From Chiridota heheva (taxonomy: Eukaryota; Echinodermata; Holothuroidea; Apodida; Chiridotidae), in the NCBI GenBank assembly GCA_020152595.1, contig JAIGNY010004497.1:1496001-1560000 (forward strand): a stretch of 64,000 nt of DNA. Reading direction: 5' to 3'. Shown in pieces: positions 33,580 through 45,684 of this stretch. Under the pieces are notes generated by a model. It did not search any database. It saw only the letters and a program-made list of their open reading frames with translations, and had not been told where the DNA came from. How positions within the stretch are numbered: position 1 is the first letter of the stretch; the number at the start of each line of letters is the position of its first letter. Both the position numbers and the translations under genes were made by a program.

Positions 33580-36500
33580 GAAAGCGATAAGCGGTTTGAT
33601 GTCAGAAAGGGTTCTAGGAAAAGGGGTAGGGGGAGGTTGAGGGCAAGCTTTGCAGCTTCATCAGCCCTGTCATTGCCACGGATGCCAACTTGGCTGGGTA
33701 TCCAGAAGAAAATAATACCTTTCCTGCAGATGGTGGGCGAAAGGAGTTTCCGGAGGAGGAGGTGGGATGTGAAGTTATCCCATTTAAGATTGAGTAAAGA
33801 AGTAAGAACAGCCTTGGAGTCGGAGAAGATGACAAAGTGGCTGAGCGGAAAGTATTCAAAAAAGTTGAGGGCGAGGAGGATGGCCTTTGCCTCGGCTGAA
33901 ACGATGGACGAGTAGTCGAGAAGTCTGCTACAGAGGGCTATGTCTTGGGTGACGGCAGCAGCAGCTGTCTTTTTGCCTTCCTTGGAACCATCAGTATAGA
34001 TGGAGGTGTAGTTTGATAGTTGGTCTTTGATTTGGTTGTGGGGATTGATGGATAGGTTAGGGTGGGTTTGGGTTTTGTGGCGAGTGGAGAGGCCCAGGTG
34101 GATAGAAGGTTGCCCAAGGAGGAAACGTGGACTAGGAGAAGGTGCCGAGAGTGGCGGGGTTGATGTCTAGATGGAGGTCTGATTTAATGCGTAAGCTAAA
34201 GGGAGGGCATAGGGTTTTAGTCCGATCAAAGAGGGTGGAGAAACTGGAGTACCTAATGAGGTTGTAAACAGGATTGTGGGTGTTGGTGAGGACTCTAAAA
34301 GCATAGGAGAGGCTAAGCTTTCTACATCTAAGTAGAAAGGGGGATTCGTTGGCTTCAACATAAAGGCTGGTGATTAAGGCAGAGGGAGGGGGGGGGGGGG
34401 GGCTTGTAGGCACCCAGGCAAAGCCTGAGGGCTTCATTTTGGATGGTCTTGATGTGGTTAAGGTATAATTTGTGAGAGACACAGTAGACAATATTGCCGT
34501 AGTCAAGCTTGGCACGAATGTTGAGCCTGAAGATTTCGAGGAGAGCATGGTGGTTCACACCCCAAATGGTGTTGGAGAGGAGGCGGAGAAGATTGAGGGA
34601 GATGTGGTTGGTGATGTGTTGCTTGTAGAAGAGCTTGGGATCTAGAGTTAAACTCAGGAACTTTGTGTGTTCAAGTTTAGGGATGCAATTGCCATTTAGC
34701 ACAAGATCGGGTTGGGGTGGAGGTTGTTGACATGACAGAAGTGCATGTAGACTGTCTTGTCTTTGGAGAATTTAAAACCGTTATTGTTGCACCAGACTTG
34801 CAGCTAGTTGAGGCTGAATTGGAGTCTATTTTCGACAAGAGGAAAGCTAGGAGGAAGAGGAAAGCTAGGGGAGGAGTAGAAGATAGCGAAGTCGTCCATG
34901 TAGAGGGTACGTTTGATGTTGGGGCCAAGGTTGTCCGCGATATCAATAATGCTCAGGTTGAAGAGAGTGGGAGAGAGGATGCTCTTTTGGGGACGCCCTC
35001 TTCTTGGGGCTAGGGGCTAGAGAAGGTGTGGCCAATACGAACTTGGAACTGCCTGGGTGAAAGCAAGTTTTAAATAAAGATGGGAAGATGGCCTCTGAGG
35101 TCGATGGTGTAAAGTTTGCGGATAATGCTGTACTTCCAAGTAGTGTTGAAAGCTTTCTCGAGGTCAAAGAAAATGGCAATGAGGTGTTCCTTTTTGGCAA
35201 AGGATTCCCGGAGTAGAGCATTCTGTTGGTCTCAAGGAACCAGTTTAGTCTCTGGTTAATTATATTTTCCATAATTCTAAAGAGACAGCAGGCGAAGGCG
35301 ATGAGGCGGTAGCTGGAAGAGTCGGTACCGTCCTTCCCCGGTTTAAGGACGGGGGTGACAATAGCTGTCCTCCAAATAGAAGAAAAGGAGTGTGAGGACC
35401 AAATGTGGTTGAGGATGGTGAGTAGGGTAGTGGTGCCCTTGTTGGGGAGGTGTTTCGGGAACTAGTAGGGGATGTTAACTGGGCCCTTGGAGGTGCATCC
35501 AGCATGGATGGCTTGGCTTAATTCAGAAAGGGTGAGAGGGGTGTTGTAGCTCTCGGAGAGAAAGGTGATACTCTGGGCTTCTTTGCGAGCTTTTTTGGTT
35601 TTGAAAGCATTGGGAGCGTTGGCCGAGGACGAGATGTTGCTAAAAGAGGCGGCAAGGTGGTTAACGATGTCCTTTTCGCAGTGAGAAGATTACAATTCCA
35701 GGAGAGATGGGAGATGGGAGAATTGCCCACCCTACAGTGGAAGCTGTTAACCATTCTCCAAATCTTCTTAGTGGGGGAGTTGGTGGTGAGAGAAGAGTTG
35801 AAGTTGTCCCAAGTGTTGGCTTTACTGTCCTTGATAGTGCGCCTGGCCTTGGCACGGATGATGCAAAAGAGGTTGAGGTTGTGGGTGGTCGGGTTAGTTT
35901 TGAAGTTCCTGAGGGCCCTTTTCTGTTCTTGATGGCGGTTTTGCAGTCGTCAGAGAACCAGGGGTGGAGGGGGGGGGGGGTAGATTAGGGGGTTTGGAGG
36001 TTTTGAGCAGGTGGCAATGTTGATTAGGATACTACTGAAGTTTGACATGGGATCCTCACCCTCGAGGAGATGGGGCGAGGGGAAGGTGTGAGTCACAGAG
36101 GTTTTCGAAAAGGGGCCAGTCAGCCTTCTCAAGGTTTCAATTGTGGGTGTGGTCAGTGGGGGTTTGAAGGTTGGAGTGTATAAGAAGAGGGTAATGGTCA
36201 CTACCACAGAGATCAGCAGTGACCTTCCAGCTAAAATCAAGGAGGTTGGGGGAACAGATAGACGGTCAATACAGGTAAGGGAGCCTGTGGCAGGGTGAAG
36301 GTAGGTCGGGGACTTAGTGTTGAGCAAGGAGAGGTTGTGCTGCCGAAGAGTGTTTTCGATAAGCTTGCCTCTGGGGGTGGTGGTTTTAGAGCCCCACAGA
36401 GGGTTGTGGATGTTGAAGTCACCAAGAAGGATGAGGGGAGCTGAGAAATGAGGTTGTTAAGGCTGGTTGGTGTTGGGGGGGAGATAGATATTGCAAAGAG

Positions 36501-36960
36501 TGAAGGTTTTGTGGAGGGAGATAGACATATAGATGGCCTAAAGGTCAGTGTGCACGTAAACAGGGCTGTGGGGATAACGTGTCTAACGAGAATGGAGACG
36601 CCCTCACAGGCCCTGTCGGCGTCTACTTAATGTTTGTGATAGCAAGCGAAAATGTTGAGGGAAAAGATCAGTGGTTTTCAAGAAGGTTTCTTGTAGGCAG
36701 AAGACGACCGGGATGAAGGTGGTGGCCAGCAAGTCAATTTCTTCAGAATTGGCCTTAAGGCTTCTTATCTTCCATTGTATAATGTTGTGAGTGTTATTGT
36801 AATTGTTGCATGCCATAAGGAGGCAGGGGATTATCTTGAGGAAGATCTGTTGGGTCGGAGTTGGCTTATATTTTCTTTGAATCTGTCCGTTTCTTTGGGA
36901 ATGGTTGTTTTTGAAAGTTGGACGAGAAGTATGTTTGGCATTTGAACAATCCATGTTCTC
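33580..36960 (-). pseudogene. LINE ORF2 (endonuclease, RT, RNase H)
   Basis: Endonuclease: IIQWKIRSLKANSEEIDLL near 36720-36790, a Glu-containing CLQETFLKT, and GDFNIHNPLWGSK near 36390-36430. Reverse transcriptase: LKPGKDGTDSSSYRLIAF near 35300, FDLEKAFNTTWKYS near 35130-35180, and the catalytic TLYMDDFAIFY near 34875-34910. RNase H: YTDGSKEGKK near 33970-34000, SAEAKAILLAL near 33870-33905 and FSDSKAVL near 33810-33840, covering the usual Asp/Glu/Asp residues. The domains lie in different frames, with several shifts, so no full protein can be made. Order and content match I-group LINEs. Confidence 0.85.
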
Positions 36961-36967
36961 TTCCGTG

Positions 36968-38095
36968 TCATATGTGTTGGTTTAGATGGTGGGCTGTTTG
37001 TTGATTGGTTGTTTCTTGGTTTGTTAGCCAAGTTGGCTTGAGTTTGATGGCATTAGAGGTATGGGGGTAAGGGATGGCAGGAGTCTTAGAAGAGGAAGGA
37101 AGGCTGGGGAGAGATGTGGTGGTGGTGGAGGTGGTTTGGGTAATGGGTGTGGTTGGGTTGTTGGCAATGGTGATGGGCTTAGGACTGGGTAAGAAGAGCC
37201 AGGTAAAGTCTGTTTGGGTATGTGGTTCAGTTTTAGTTTTAGAGGGGGCGATATTGGTGTTAGAGGAGACTGCGCTCAAGTAGGATGGTTTAGTGTGGAG
37301 AGAAGAGAGAAATTGCTTCCTGAACTCTGGGTAAGAGATGTTGGGATTAAGGGTTTTTAATTTAGTTATTTGTTTTTCTTGAAGCCAGGTGGGGCAGTCT
37401 TTTGAGAAAGAGGGATGGTTAGCTGGATGAGTACCGTTGCAATTGGTACAGTGTAAGGTGCTGGTGCAGGAGGTGCTGTCATGGTCCAGGGATCCACAGT
37501 TGCCACAACACGCTTGGCTGCGGCTGGAGTTTTTACCATGGCCATACCTCTGGCACTGATGACAACGGAGGGGGTTAGGTATATAAGGGGTGACTGGGAT
37601 TCTCAGGTAGCCGGCAGTGATGTGGGAAAGGAAAGTTGGGTGTGGAAAACGTCAGAAAGATGGTATTGGTAGGTGTTTCGGCACCATCTCCCTTGAGGAC
37701 GAGACGACAGGCTCCAATTATGTATTGATTGGTAAGTTCCTCTACGAGGTCTTCATTGGTCAAGTAAGCTAGGTCTCTGGTTCTGATCACACCTTTGCTG
37801 GAGTTTAGGGAATGGTGGGGGTGACTGTAACGTCAATACCAGTATTGGCTAGGGTCTTGGTGGTGAGGAGGGTGGTGGCTTAAGTGTCTTTGGAGCAGTG
37901 CACCAGGAGATCGCCGGATCTGAGGTTAGAGACCTTGGGGAGGGTACCGACAAAACCTTGGGGTGCTTTGTAAATTAAAAAAGAGGAAACTTTTCAAAAA
38001 CTATCGTGTTTATTGGTGGCCTGTATTATTAGAATTTTCGGTACTGGGGCTGAATAATGGTCAATAGAGACAGCAGGTGGGTCACGGGGAGGGGA
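36968..38095 (-). pseudogene. LINE ORF1 (Gag-like, three CCHC zinc knuckles)
   Basis: Broken minus-strand frames encode an RNA-binding ORF1 protein. The N-terminal part contains KILIIQATN and GFVGTLPKVSNLRSGDLLVH, followed by VIRTRDLAYLTNEDLVEEL. Then come three cysteine/histidine knuckles near 37395-37570 (CHQCQRYGH, CGNCGSLDHDS, CTNCNGTHPANH) and a Ser/Thr/Pro-rich tail. This arrangement is standard for ORF1 of I- and Jockey-group LINEs, which package the element RNA. The frame changes near the zinc knuckles and at least once upstream. Confidence 0.8.
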
Positions 38096-38127
38096 GGGAG
38101 GGTCAAGGCCAAGGCAAATTTCTATAA

Positions 38128-40550
38128 AGTGAAAATTAATTTTCAAAGAAATACATACACATTTGTCTTCGATCTGTAATTATGGCACCGCACTGTCCAG
38201 TCCAAGGTCCCTTTTCAACACACTGCTGAAATTTTGAAATGTAATAACTCCAATGAAGATATCAAATTGTTTTTTCACTAATCTGTTTCTTTAATTGCCC
38301 TCCATCATATTCATTTACAGGAATATTTCTATTAAAAAGAATGACAATGAATCATTGCAGTTCGTTAAAATCTTTTTTCTCAGTATAGATATAAAAATGC
38401 AACAAATATGAAAATGCAACGTATATGAAAAACACAAATATTGCTTGAAATAGATTATTTTCAATTATACTACCTTCGTACAACACACATCAAGGTCATC
38501 TTCTTTTGATACACAAAATTATACATCTATGAGTTTATAAATAATCTCAAAAAAGTCACAACAAATTTAAAACTGAATTTAAAACAAATTTAAAACTGAA
38601 ACTATAATAGATAACTAAAATCTACGCAGAGTCAAGTATATACTAATTAACCTACTTAGAAGGTGTGTTGCAATCAAAGTATCACCACATACATGTATTA
38701 TTAACAAGTTTTCATAAAGCAATATCTTTCCTTTGGAGAAATGCCCATTAATCATTCACAGTTAATGCACACATCACCTCAGGCATATGATACACAGCTA
38801 TTTTATCACCAGTTTGAAAACAAATTTCTCCAACTGAGACACCTAACACAGATGAATGATTTCAATCACAAAAGTGCCCTGTGTATTCAGCACTTGCTTT
38901 CTGTAATCTAATACACACAAACAACGTTGGGCTACTTGGCTGGGGTGTGCATGGGAATGGCAGATAAACAATCATTGTTTGAGTGGAAACACAATTCACT
39001 GAACAGGAAGTAGGATTGGTAATTGCTATATCCGAGTTTTCAGGATAAACTCAGGTGTTAGTGCAGGTAGGCTTAAAGAGAAACTTTTCCGCATGTTGAA
39101 CAAAATAAAGTTACTACTTAAATGAAAAGAAGTTTTCTCTAAGCAACAGTCTGCTTTTTTTGCATGTCCATATTTTGGTATATGGTGTGTAGAAGCAACA
39201 TTTGCTTTCAAATCTAAAAAAGAAAGAAGAGAGTATCAATAGCTTTCAACAAGTTCAATTTACCACCATTTTCTGTCCTTCCCCTGTTCCAATATACAGT
39301 CAATAATAACCATACACGCTAAGTAAATGGCGTTAGTGCACTTAGCACCTTCATGACTGGTGCTGCCCAAGCACAAAATCGCACTAAACGTAGGATACCA
39401 CGCTAACATCATGGAGCTTGCAGCCCAACAAACTCTATTCATCTGTGCTCGAATTGTGACTTACCGAGCTAAAGATCGATAGCGCATTGTATGCATATGT
39501 CAATCAAGGTCAAAGTGCCTGTGCTTTGTAAAGAGACTCCTAACCCTGCACAGTTAGATTAATCTGCTTATCGGATTTGGCCTGGCAGACTTTTCTTTAG
39601 CAAAATATTTTAACGTAAGGCCTAACTTTCGTAAAATATTTTTTGTTTGCACTCAGCTTCATGTTTAACTCAGGGATATATTTTTGTTCGAATTCACTCA
39701 GAATTGATAACCTTAGCGCAATGAGACGTTGACTCCTGTAATACTATTACCATGCTAACCTCCAAGAAGTAAGAGCAGATTAAAATGGGATTATCAGACA
39801 TGCTTAGCGCAGAGTTGGGCCAAGTGCCATCGGTACATGCAAGACACAAAAAAACAATGGCGGCGGTAGGGCATTAAACGCAGTAAATAATTTGCGTTAA
39901 GTGCAATATTGGTTCGGTTATTACCGACTGTACTGTACGCCAAACTTTAGTCACTTCTATCGTAAGTGCTGCTATCCAGCGTGTCTTAAGATATATATGT
40001 TAAGGACAAACAGACAAATAAACAGAGGCAAAATGATAATATCCATTCAACTTCGTTGGTATAACAGACAGACAGACAGACAAACAAATAGAGGTGAACA
40101 CATAACCTTCTTACAACTCGTTGGTGGAGGTATTAAAAACCCCAACCTTAACATGTACTTTATCGCCTTCGTTGCATTATAGCTAAAATATTTAAAATAT
40201 ACCCTCAACTTTGTTTTCAACAGAGAGCCTATTTTCAACTTTAAAAATAAATAATTTTCTGATATATGATATTTGCTTACAAAAATGTGAAATTATATAA
40301 TTTGAAACAAATCTGGAAACACGAACTTAAGGGAGAATTCAGCTGAAGATAGAGAGCATTAAATGTTTGTGCCAATTTGCATTGTCACTAGAATTATATC
40401 TAACACTCAATGGCCAATGTATCATGTTACGTATCACCTGACGAGAACATTATTTTTGCATGTTCGTTTTAAATTTTCCAATTCAAAGAAAAAGGTGTTA
40501 ACAATCCAAAAAACGATAGAATTTGAGGTCAAGGTGGATTTTTAATACCA
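38128..40550. other. Non-coding stretch, nothing firm
   Basis: AT-rich DNA between the LINE and the next minisatellite. It has a 61-codon minus frame at 39026-39211 preceded by an acceptor-like TTCTTTTTTAG, but no family is recognised. TCAAGGTCA (39504-39512) repeats the ERR-type half site and six following bases seen at 25499. A CAGA microrepeat lies at 40068-40084. Confidence 0.4.
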
Positions 40551-41400
40551 ATGGGAAAGAGTTCTATCCAATCCAGCATGGACTACAAAATTGTCCTAAT
40601 GTGACAAAAGTTCCATCTAATCCAGCATGGACTACAAAATTGTCCTAATGTCACAAGAGCTTCATCCAATCCAACATGGACTATAAAATTGTCCTAAAGT
40701 GACAAGATTCCCATCCAATCCAGCATGGACTACAAAATTGTCCTAAAGTGACAAGATTCCCATCCAAACCAGCATGGACTACAAAATTGTCCTAATGTCA
40801 CAAGAATTATATCCAATCCGGCATGGACTACAAAATTGTCCTAATGTCACAAGAATTCCATCCAATTTAGCATGGACTACAAAATTGTCATAAAGTGACA
40901 AGATTCCCATCCAATCCAGCATGGACTACAAAATTGTCCTAATGTCACAAGAGTTCCACCAATCCAGCATGGACTACAAAATTGTCCTAATGTCACAAGA
41001 GTCCCATCCAATCCAGCATGGACTACAAAATTGTCCTAATGTCATATGAGTCCCATCCAATCCAGCATGGACTACAAAATTGTCCTAAAGTGACAAGATT
41101 CCCATCCAATCCAGCATGGACTACAAAATTGTCCTAATGTCACAAGATTCCCATCCAATCCAGCATGGACTACAAAATTGTCCTAATGTGACAAGATTCC
41201 CATCCAATCCAGCATGGACAACAAAATTGTCCTAATGTCACAAGAGTTCCATCCAATCCAGCATGGACTACAAAGTTGTCCTAATGTGACAAGAGTACCA
41301 TTCAATCTAGCATGGTCCCTAATGACAATTTCCATTCAGCATGGACTACAAAATTGTCCTAATGTGACAAGAGTTCCATCCAATCCAACATGGGGAGCCA
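40551..41400. repeat. ~49-bp minisatellite
   Basis: About 17 units of 48-49 bp including AATCCAGCATGGACTACAAA and ATTGTCCTAATGTCACAAGA, with an alternative ending AAAGTGACAAGATTCCC. The last units are interrupted and then joined to a LINE fragment at 41405. Confidence 0.96.
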
Positions 41401-41404
41401 ATAA

Positions 41405-41520
41405 TAAGGTGGGAGCGTGTTAGGTGGGTGTGACCTATTCTAAGACAGGTAATATAAACATTGTCGACACGAGAGAGGTTGTGGATGGTGGGTTTGATCG
41501 GAATGGTGGGCTGAATGTCC
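41405..41520 (-). mobile_element. Internal fragment of the I-group LINE
   Basis: Matches 48053-48170 and the corresponding part of the full-length LINE near 33400-33515, including GGTGGGTGTGACC and GTCGACACGAGAGAGGTTGT. Truncated at both ends and fused to the minisatellite. Confidence 0.75.
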
Positions 41521-42257
41521 TCAATCTTCAGCTGAGAATTCCTTCCTAATGGATGTATAAATCTAATATAATGAGATTTGTATGAAAACTAATCATGCCA
41601 TGCTATACTATCTGCAGCCTTCCATTCTGATATTTTCTATCAGAACCAAAATCTGTGCTCTCCTATTATAAACTCCTAACTACACATTTGTTTTAAAAAT
41701 GGGTTAGTTTAAATTTAATTAGCCAATATGATTTATATTAAGACCAAATAAAAATTCTAATATGTTTTTAACCAGTTACTTGTTTATTGTTGGTAATTGC
41801 AAAAACAGAATGGAAATGTCAGATTATACTCACAATAAAATTGACCTGGTGGGCTTTGTGACTAAAAATATTTACATATGAAATACTTATACTCTTGTGA
41901 TAGAAATAGGATATAAAATCTTGTGGGTGGAAAAATAAATGTCACAATTTGGCAAACAGCACATTTAATCAAGGTTCTGTCTAATGCGCATATATGAATA
42001 TTTATTATTTTAACAATACCATACTATAAAATTATGTACATGATAAAACGTTTTGAATAAAGCTTTAAATAATACTCTCTTCATTAATTTTTGTGCTATA
42101 AATATATTGTGAAAGCCACCATTTTTGGAATTGAATTTATCTCTTCAAGTTGAAGAAAAAGTAGCCCTCTCGTGGCAAAACCAAACAAACTACTACTGAA
42201 GTCATTTTACTCTATATTTTGAAACTATGAATATTCATTTTTCTTTGCATTATAAAG

Positions 42258-42384
42258 TTTACAACTACAAGGTGACCTTAAGACTTTAAGAAAAAAGCTA
42301 ACTGAACAAAAATACAAACAAGAACTGTCGGAAGGACAGTATGCTGGACTATTTAAAGCTAGCATAGACAATGGGCTTGTTGAT
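42258..42384 (+). CDS. Exon of an unidentified gene
   Basis: A 127-bp open stretch between a pyrimidine-rich acceptor (TTTTTCTTTGCATTATAAAG) and a strong donor (GTAAGTAT). One base of a split codon is followed by 42 in-frame codons: LQLQGDLKTLRKKLTEQ, then KYKQELSEGQYAGLFKAS and IDNGLVD. The composition is charged, rich in Lys, Glu and Gln, and suggests a helical or coiled-coil segment. The other two frames are closed. I do not recognise the family. The intron that follows is filled by a 31-bp minisatellite starting within about 10 bases of the donor. It could also be an exon of an unspliced pseudogene, but the intact frame and both consensus splice sites argue for a real exon. Confidence 0.6.
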
Positions 42385-42388
42385 GTAA

Positions 42389-43810
42389 GTATATGCGGTA
42401 ATGGGGCTAGTAGGGGATGTTTATGCTGGTAATGGGGCTAGTAGGGGATGTTTATGCTGGTAATGGGGCTGGTAGGGGATGTTTATGCTAGTAATGGGGC
42501 TAGTAGGGGATGTTTATGCTGGTAATGGGGCTAGTAGGGGATGTTTATGCTGGTAATAGGGCTAGTAGGGGATGTTTATGCTGGTAATGGGGCTAGTAGG
42601 GGATGTTTATGCCGGTAATGGGGCTAGTAGGGGTGTTTATGCTGGTAATGGGGCTAGTAGGGGATGTATATGCTGGTAATGGGGCTAGTAGGGGATGTTT
42701 ATGCTGGTAATGGGGCTAGTAGGGGATGTTTATGCTGGTAATAGGGCTAGTAGGGGATGTTTATGCTGGTAATGGGGCTAGTAGGGGATGTTTATGCTGG
42801 TAATGGGGCTATGAGGAGATGTTTATGCTGGTAATGAGGCTAGTAGGGGACGTTTATGCTGGTAATGGGGCTAGTAGGGGATGTTTATGCTGGTAATGGG
42901 GCTAGTAGGGGATGTTTATGCTGGTAATGGGCTAGTAGGGGATGTATATGCTGGTAATGGGGCTAGTAGGGGATGTTTATGCTGGTAATGGGGCTAGTAG
43001 GGATGTTTATGCTGGTAATGGGGCTAGTAGGGGATGTTTATGCTGGTAATGGGGCTAGTAGGGGATGTTTATGCTGGTAATGGGGCTAGTAGGGGATGTT
43101 TATGCTGGTAATGGGGCTAGTAGGGGATGTTTATGCTGGTAATGGGGCTAGTAGGGGATGTTTATGCTGGTAATGGGGCTAGTAGGGGATGTTTATGCTG
43201 GTAATGGGGCTAGTAGGGGATGTTTATGCTGGTAATGGGGCTAGTAGGGATGTTTATGCTGGTAATGGGGCTAGTAGGGATGTTTATGCTGGTAATGGGG
43301 CTAGTAGGGGATGTTTATGCTGGTAATGGGACTAGTAGGGGATGTTTATGCTGGTAATGGGGCTAGTAGGGGATGTTTATGCTGGTAATGGGGCTAGTAG
43401 GGGATGTTTATGCTGGTAATGGGGCTAGTAGGGATTTTTATGCTGGTAATGGGGCTAGTAAGGGATGTTTATGCTGGTAATGGGGCTAGTAGGGGATGTT
43501 TATGCTGGTAATGGGGCTAGTAGGGGATGTTTATGCTGGTAATGGGGCTAGTAGGGGATGTTTATGCTGGTAATGGGGCTAGTAGGGGATGTTTATGCTG
43601 GTAATGGGGCTAGTAGGGGATGTTTATGCTGGTAATGGGGCTAGTAGGGGATGTTTATGCTGGTAATGGGGCTAGTAGGGGATGTTTATGCTGGTAATGG
43701 GGCTAGTAGGGGATGTTTATGCAGGTAATGGGGCTAGTAGGGGATGTTAATGCTGGTAATGGGGCTAGTAGGGGATGTATATGCCAGTAATGGGGCTAGT
43801 AGGGGAAGTT
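42389..43810. repeat. 31-bp minisatellite in an intron, G-rich
   Basis: About 45 highly uniform copies of a 31-bp unit, GGTAATGGGGCTAGTAGGGG plus ATGTTTATGCT. It begins immediately after the donor of the exon at 42258-42384. The first unit, GATGTAAGTATATGC, overlaps the donor and resembles the later GATGTTTATGC, so the unit may have arisen from the splice-site region. Each unit has two G4 runs. Confidence 0.97.
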
Positions 43811-43863
43811 ATTTTAAATCATATGAGCTTTTAAAGGATGCACTTATTTTCCCCTTTCTTTAG

Positions 43864-43941
43864 ATTTTCACATTTTACTTCAAGCCTCAAAATATCTTTG
43901 AGTTGTATCAGACATTTTGGGTGAGGTTACTACCTCACCTA
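43864..43941 (+). CDS. Possible next exon of the unidentified gene
   Basis: After the minisatellite there is a strong acceptor (TTTTCCCCTTTCTTTAG), then 26 in-frame codons to CTA followed by GTAAGT. The phase is 0 on both sides, compatible with the preceding exon ending in GAT. The peptide (IFTFYFKPQNIFELYQTFW, then VRLLPHL) is hydrophobic and unlike the charged peptide before it. An earlier donor (GTGAGG at 43921) would give a 57-bp exon. No family recognised; treat as tentative. Confidence 0.3.
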
Positions 43942-44141
43942 GTAAGTTAGAAAACATAAAAGTAATCTTTATAAATGAAACACTTCTTTCATTATATCCA
44001 TTAAGTCACAAAGGAAGGAGAGACCCGTGACTTGCCCATGTCAATGAAATATCAAAATATTAACAATGTGTCCTTGTGGCATAAAGCAATTATTTGTTAT
44101 TTCTTCCGTCAATTACTTACCTAACTACCCTCTCTATCCAT

Positions 44142-44340
44142 CTTAAATAATTAACTCAGTGGTCAAATTAATTCACCTTACATGAAAGAGGACTAAGAAA
44201 AAAAAAAAAATGGTGAAGGAAGCATTCCAAAATATTAATCCATTATTAAAGAGATATTTAAGTCAAAAGTTTTGTCTCATTTGCCAACGACTGAAATCTG
44301 ACTGCTATATAGTTGTGACATCACATCCTGATATCCTCAG
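44142..44340 (+). mobile_element. Half of the foldback element (left arm)
   Basis: Matches the left arm at 30889-31085: AACTCAGTGGTCAA, ATGAAAGAGGAC, and CGACTGAAATCTGACTG followed by GTTGTGACATCACA. The right arm is missing. Confidence 0.7.
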
Positions 44341-44459
44341 TCTTTATATATTATTTCATATATTTCCCTGTGATTTTGGTGATTAAAACTTTTGGATACG
44401 CCAGGAAAATACTTGAAAAGAATCTAGTTAAATGTAATTATACTTTGACAGCTGAAAAA

Positions 44460-45592
44460 AGTTGAGGGAAAATTGTTAGGCAAATAACCTAATTATTATG
44501 CACACTACACCTCACCATTGAGTGTAGACAATGCTCTTCACATATATGATCATTTGTGTAAACAAAATCCCCACACCCACTTTATATTAGGAGATATCAT
44601 GTATACAAATATTTTCATTGTTATGCAAATAAGCTAATTAGTATGTACACACAACCCCCAATCATGCTTAACTGAACAGTACCAATGCCACCTACAACTG
44701 TATCAAGTACCAAGTTATTATCTCAGGTTAAATATTTTCTACCAAAGTATTGTTATGCAAATAGCCTAATTAACATGCACATTACACCTCACCATTAAGT
44801 GTAGACAATGCTCTTAATATATATGATCATTTGTGTAAACAAAATCCCCACATCCGCTTTAATTTAAGACATATTATAGATACAAATATTTGCATTGTAA
44901 TGCAAATAAGCTAATTAGTATGCACACACCCCCCACAATGCTTATTTGAACAGTACCCATGTCCTTTACCCCTGTGGAAATTTACATGAAAGTACACCAT
45001 TAAGTTATGCGCTCATGAATGTTAAACATTTTGTACGAAAGTCTATTGTTATGCTTATAACCTAATTGATATCCACTTCACCTCATCATTAAGAGTAGAC
45101 AATGCTCTTCACATATATGATCATTTGTGCAAACAAAATTCCACATCCACTGTAATTTAAGAGATATCATAGATACAAATATTTTCATTGTTATGCAAAT
45201 AAGCTAGTTAGTATGCACACACAACCCCTAATTATGCTCATTTAAACAGTGCCCCTATGCCACACAACCCCTAATCATGCTCACTTGAACAGTACCCCTA
45301 TGCCAAGTTACATGAATGTACACCATTCATAACTTAAGTTATACAAACTTTAACTAAAAACTTTAACTAAAACTTTAACCTGACAAATATTTTCATCATT
45401 ATGCAAATTAGTATGCACACACAACCCTCCAAACATGCTCATTTGATCAGTACCCATGTCCTCTACCTCCATGCCAAGTCACATGAATGTACACCATTTA
45501 TAACTTAAGTTGTGACAAATTTTAACAAAAACTTTACCGGACGCTGACGGTTGTAAAATAGCTCTACTATTCTTTGAATAGTTGAGCTAAAA
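44460..45592 (+). repeat. ~290-bp tandem repeats ending in a hairpin
   Basis: Three to four diverged units of about 280-300 bp (starts near 44474, 44752 and 45048). Each has a phrase like TTATGCAAATAACCTAATTA, then GTGTAGACAATGCTCTTCAC and CATATATGATCATTTGTG. The right end reads GGACGCTGACGG and then a 14-bp stem, TAGCTCTACTATTC (45559-45572) against GAATAGTTGAGCTA (45576-45589), with a 3-base loop and one mismatch. The end architecture resembles that of the composite repeat at 22118-23747. Confidence 0.75.
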
Positions 45593-45684
45593 TCTATGGC
45601 ATACACTGCAATGATATGAGAGCACCAGTTTTCCTCAGCTGTTTATATTCTATCCTTTAACCCAAGTAATGTAAGAAGAGTAAA

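Larger units (their letters stand above)
32958..38127 (-). mobile_element. Full-length I-group LINE with RNase H and 10-bp TSD
   Basis: A non-LTR retrotransposon of about 5.15 kb (32968-38117) flanked by ATTTCTATAA on both sides (32958-32967 and 38118-38127). In element order it has ORF1 with zinc knuckles, then ORF2 with endonuclease, RT and RNase H, then a 3' UTR ending CTTATCAAACAAACATAC. ORF1 zinc knuckles plus ORF2 RNase H place it in the I group (I/Nimb/Ingi-like); the exact clade is unresolved. Both ORFs are split over several frames, so it is complete in length but inactive. Related 3' pieces lie at 41405-41520, 47655-48433 and 50873-50946. Confidence 0.9.

Noticed and set aside
39026-39211. 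61-codon minus frame after an acceptor-like TTCTTTTTTAG
   Set aside because: No recognisable motif, and alternative frames are equally plausible.
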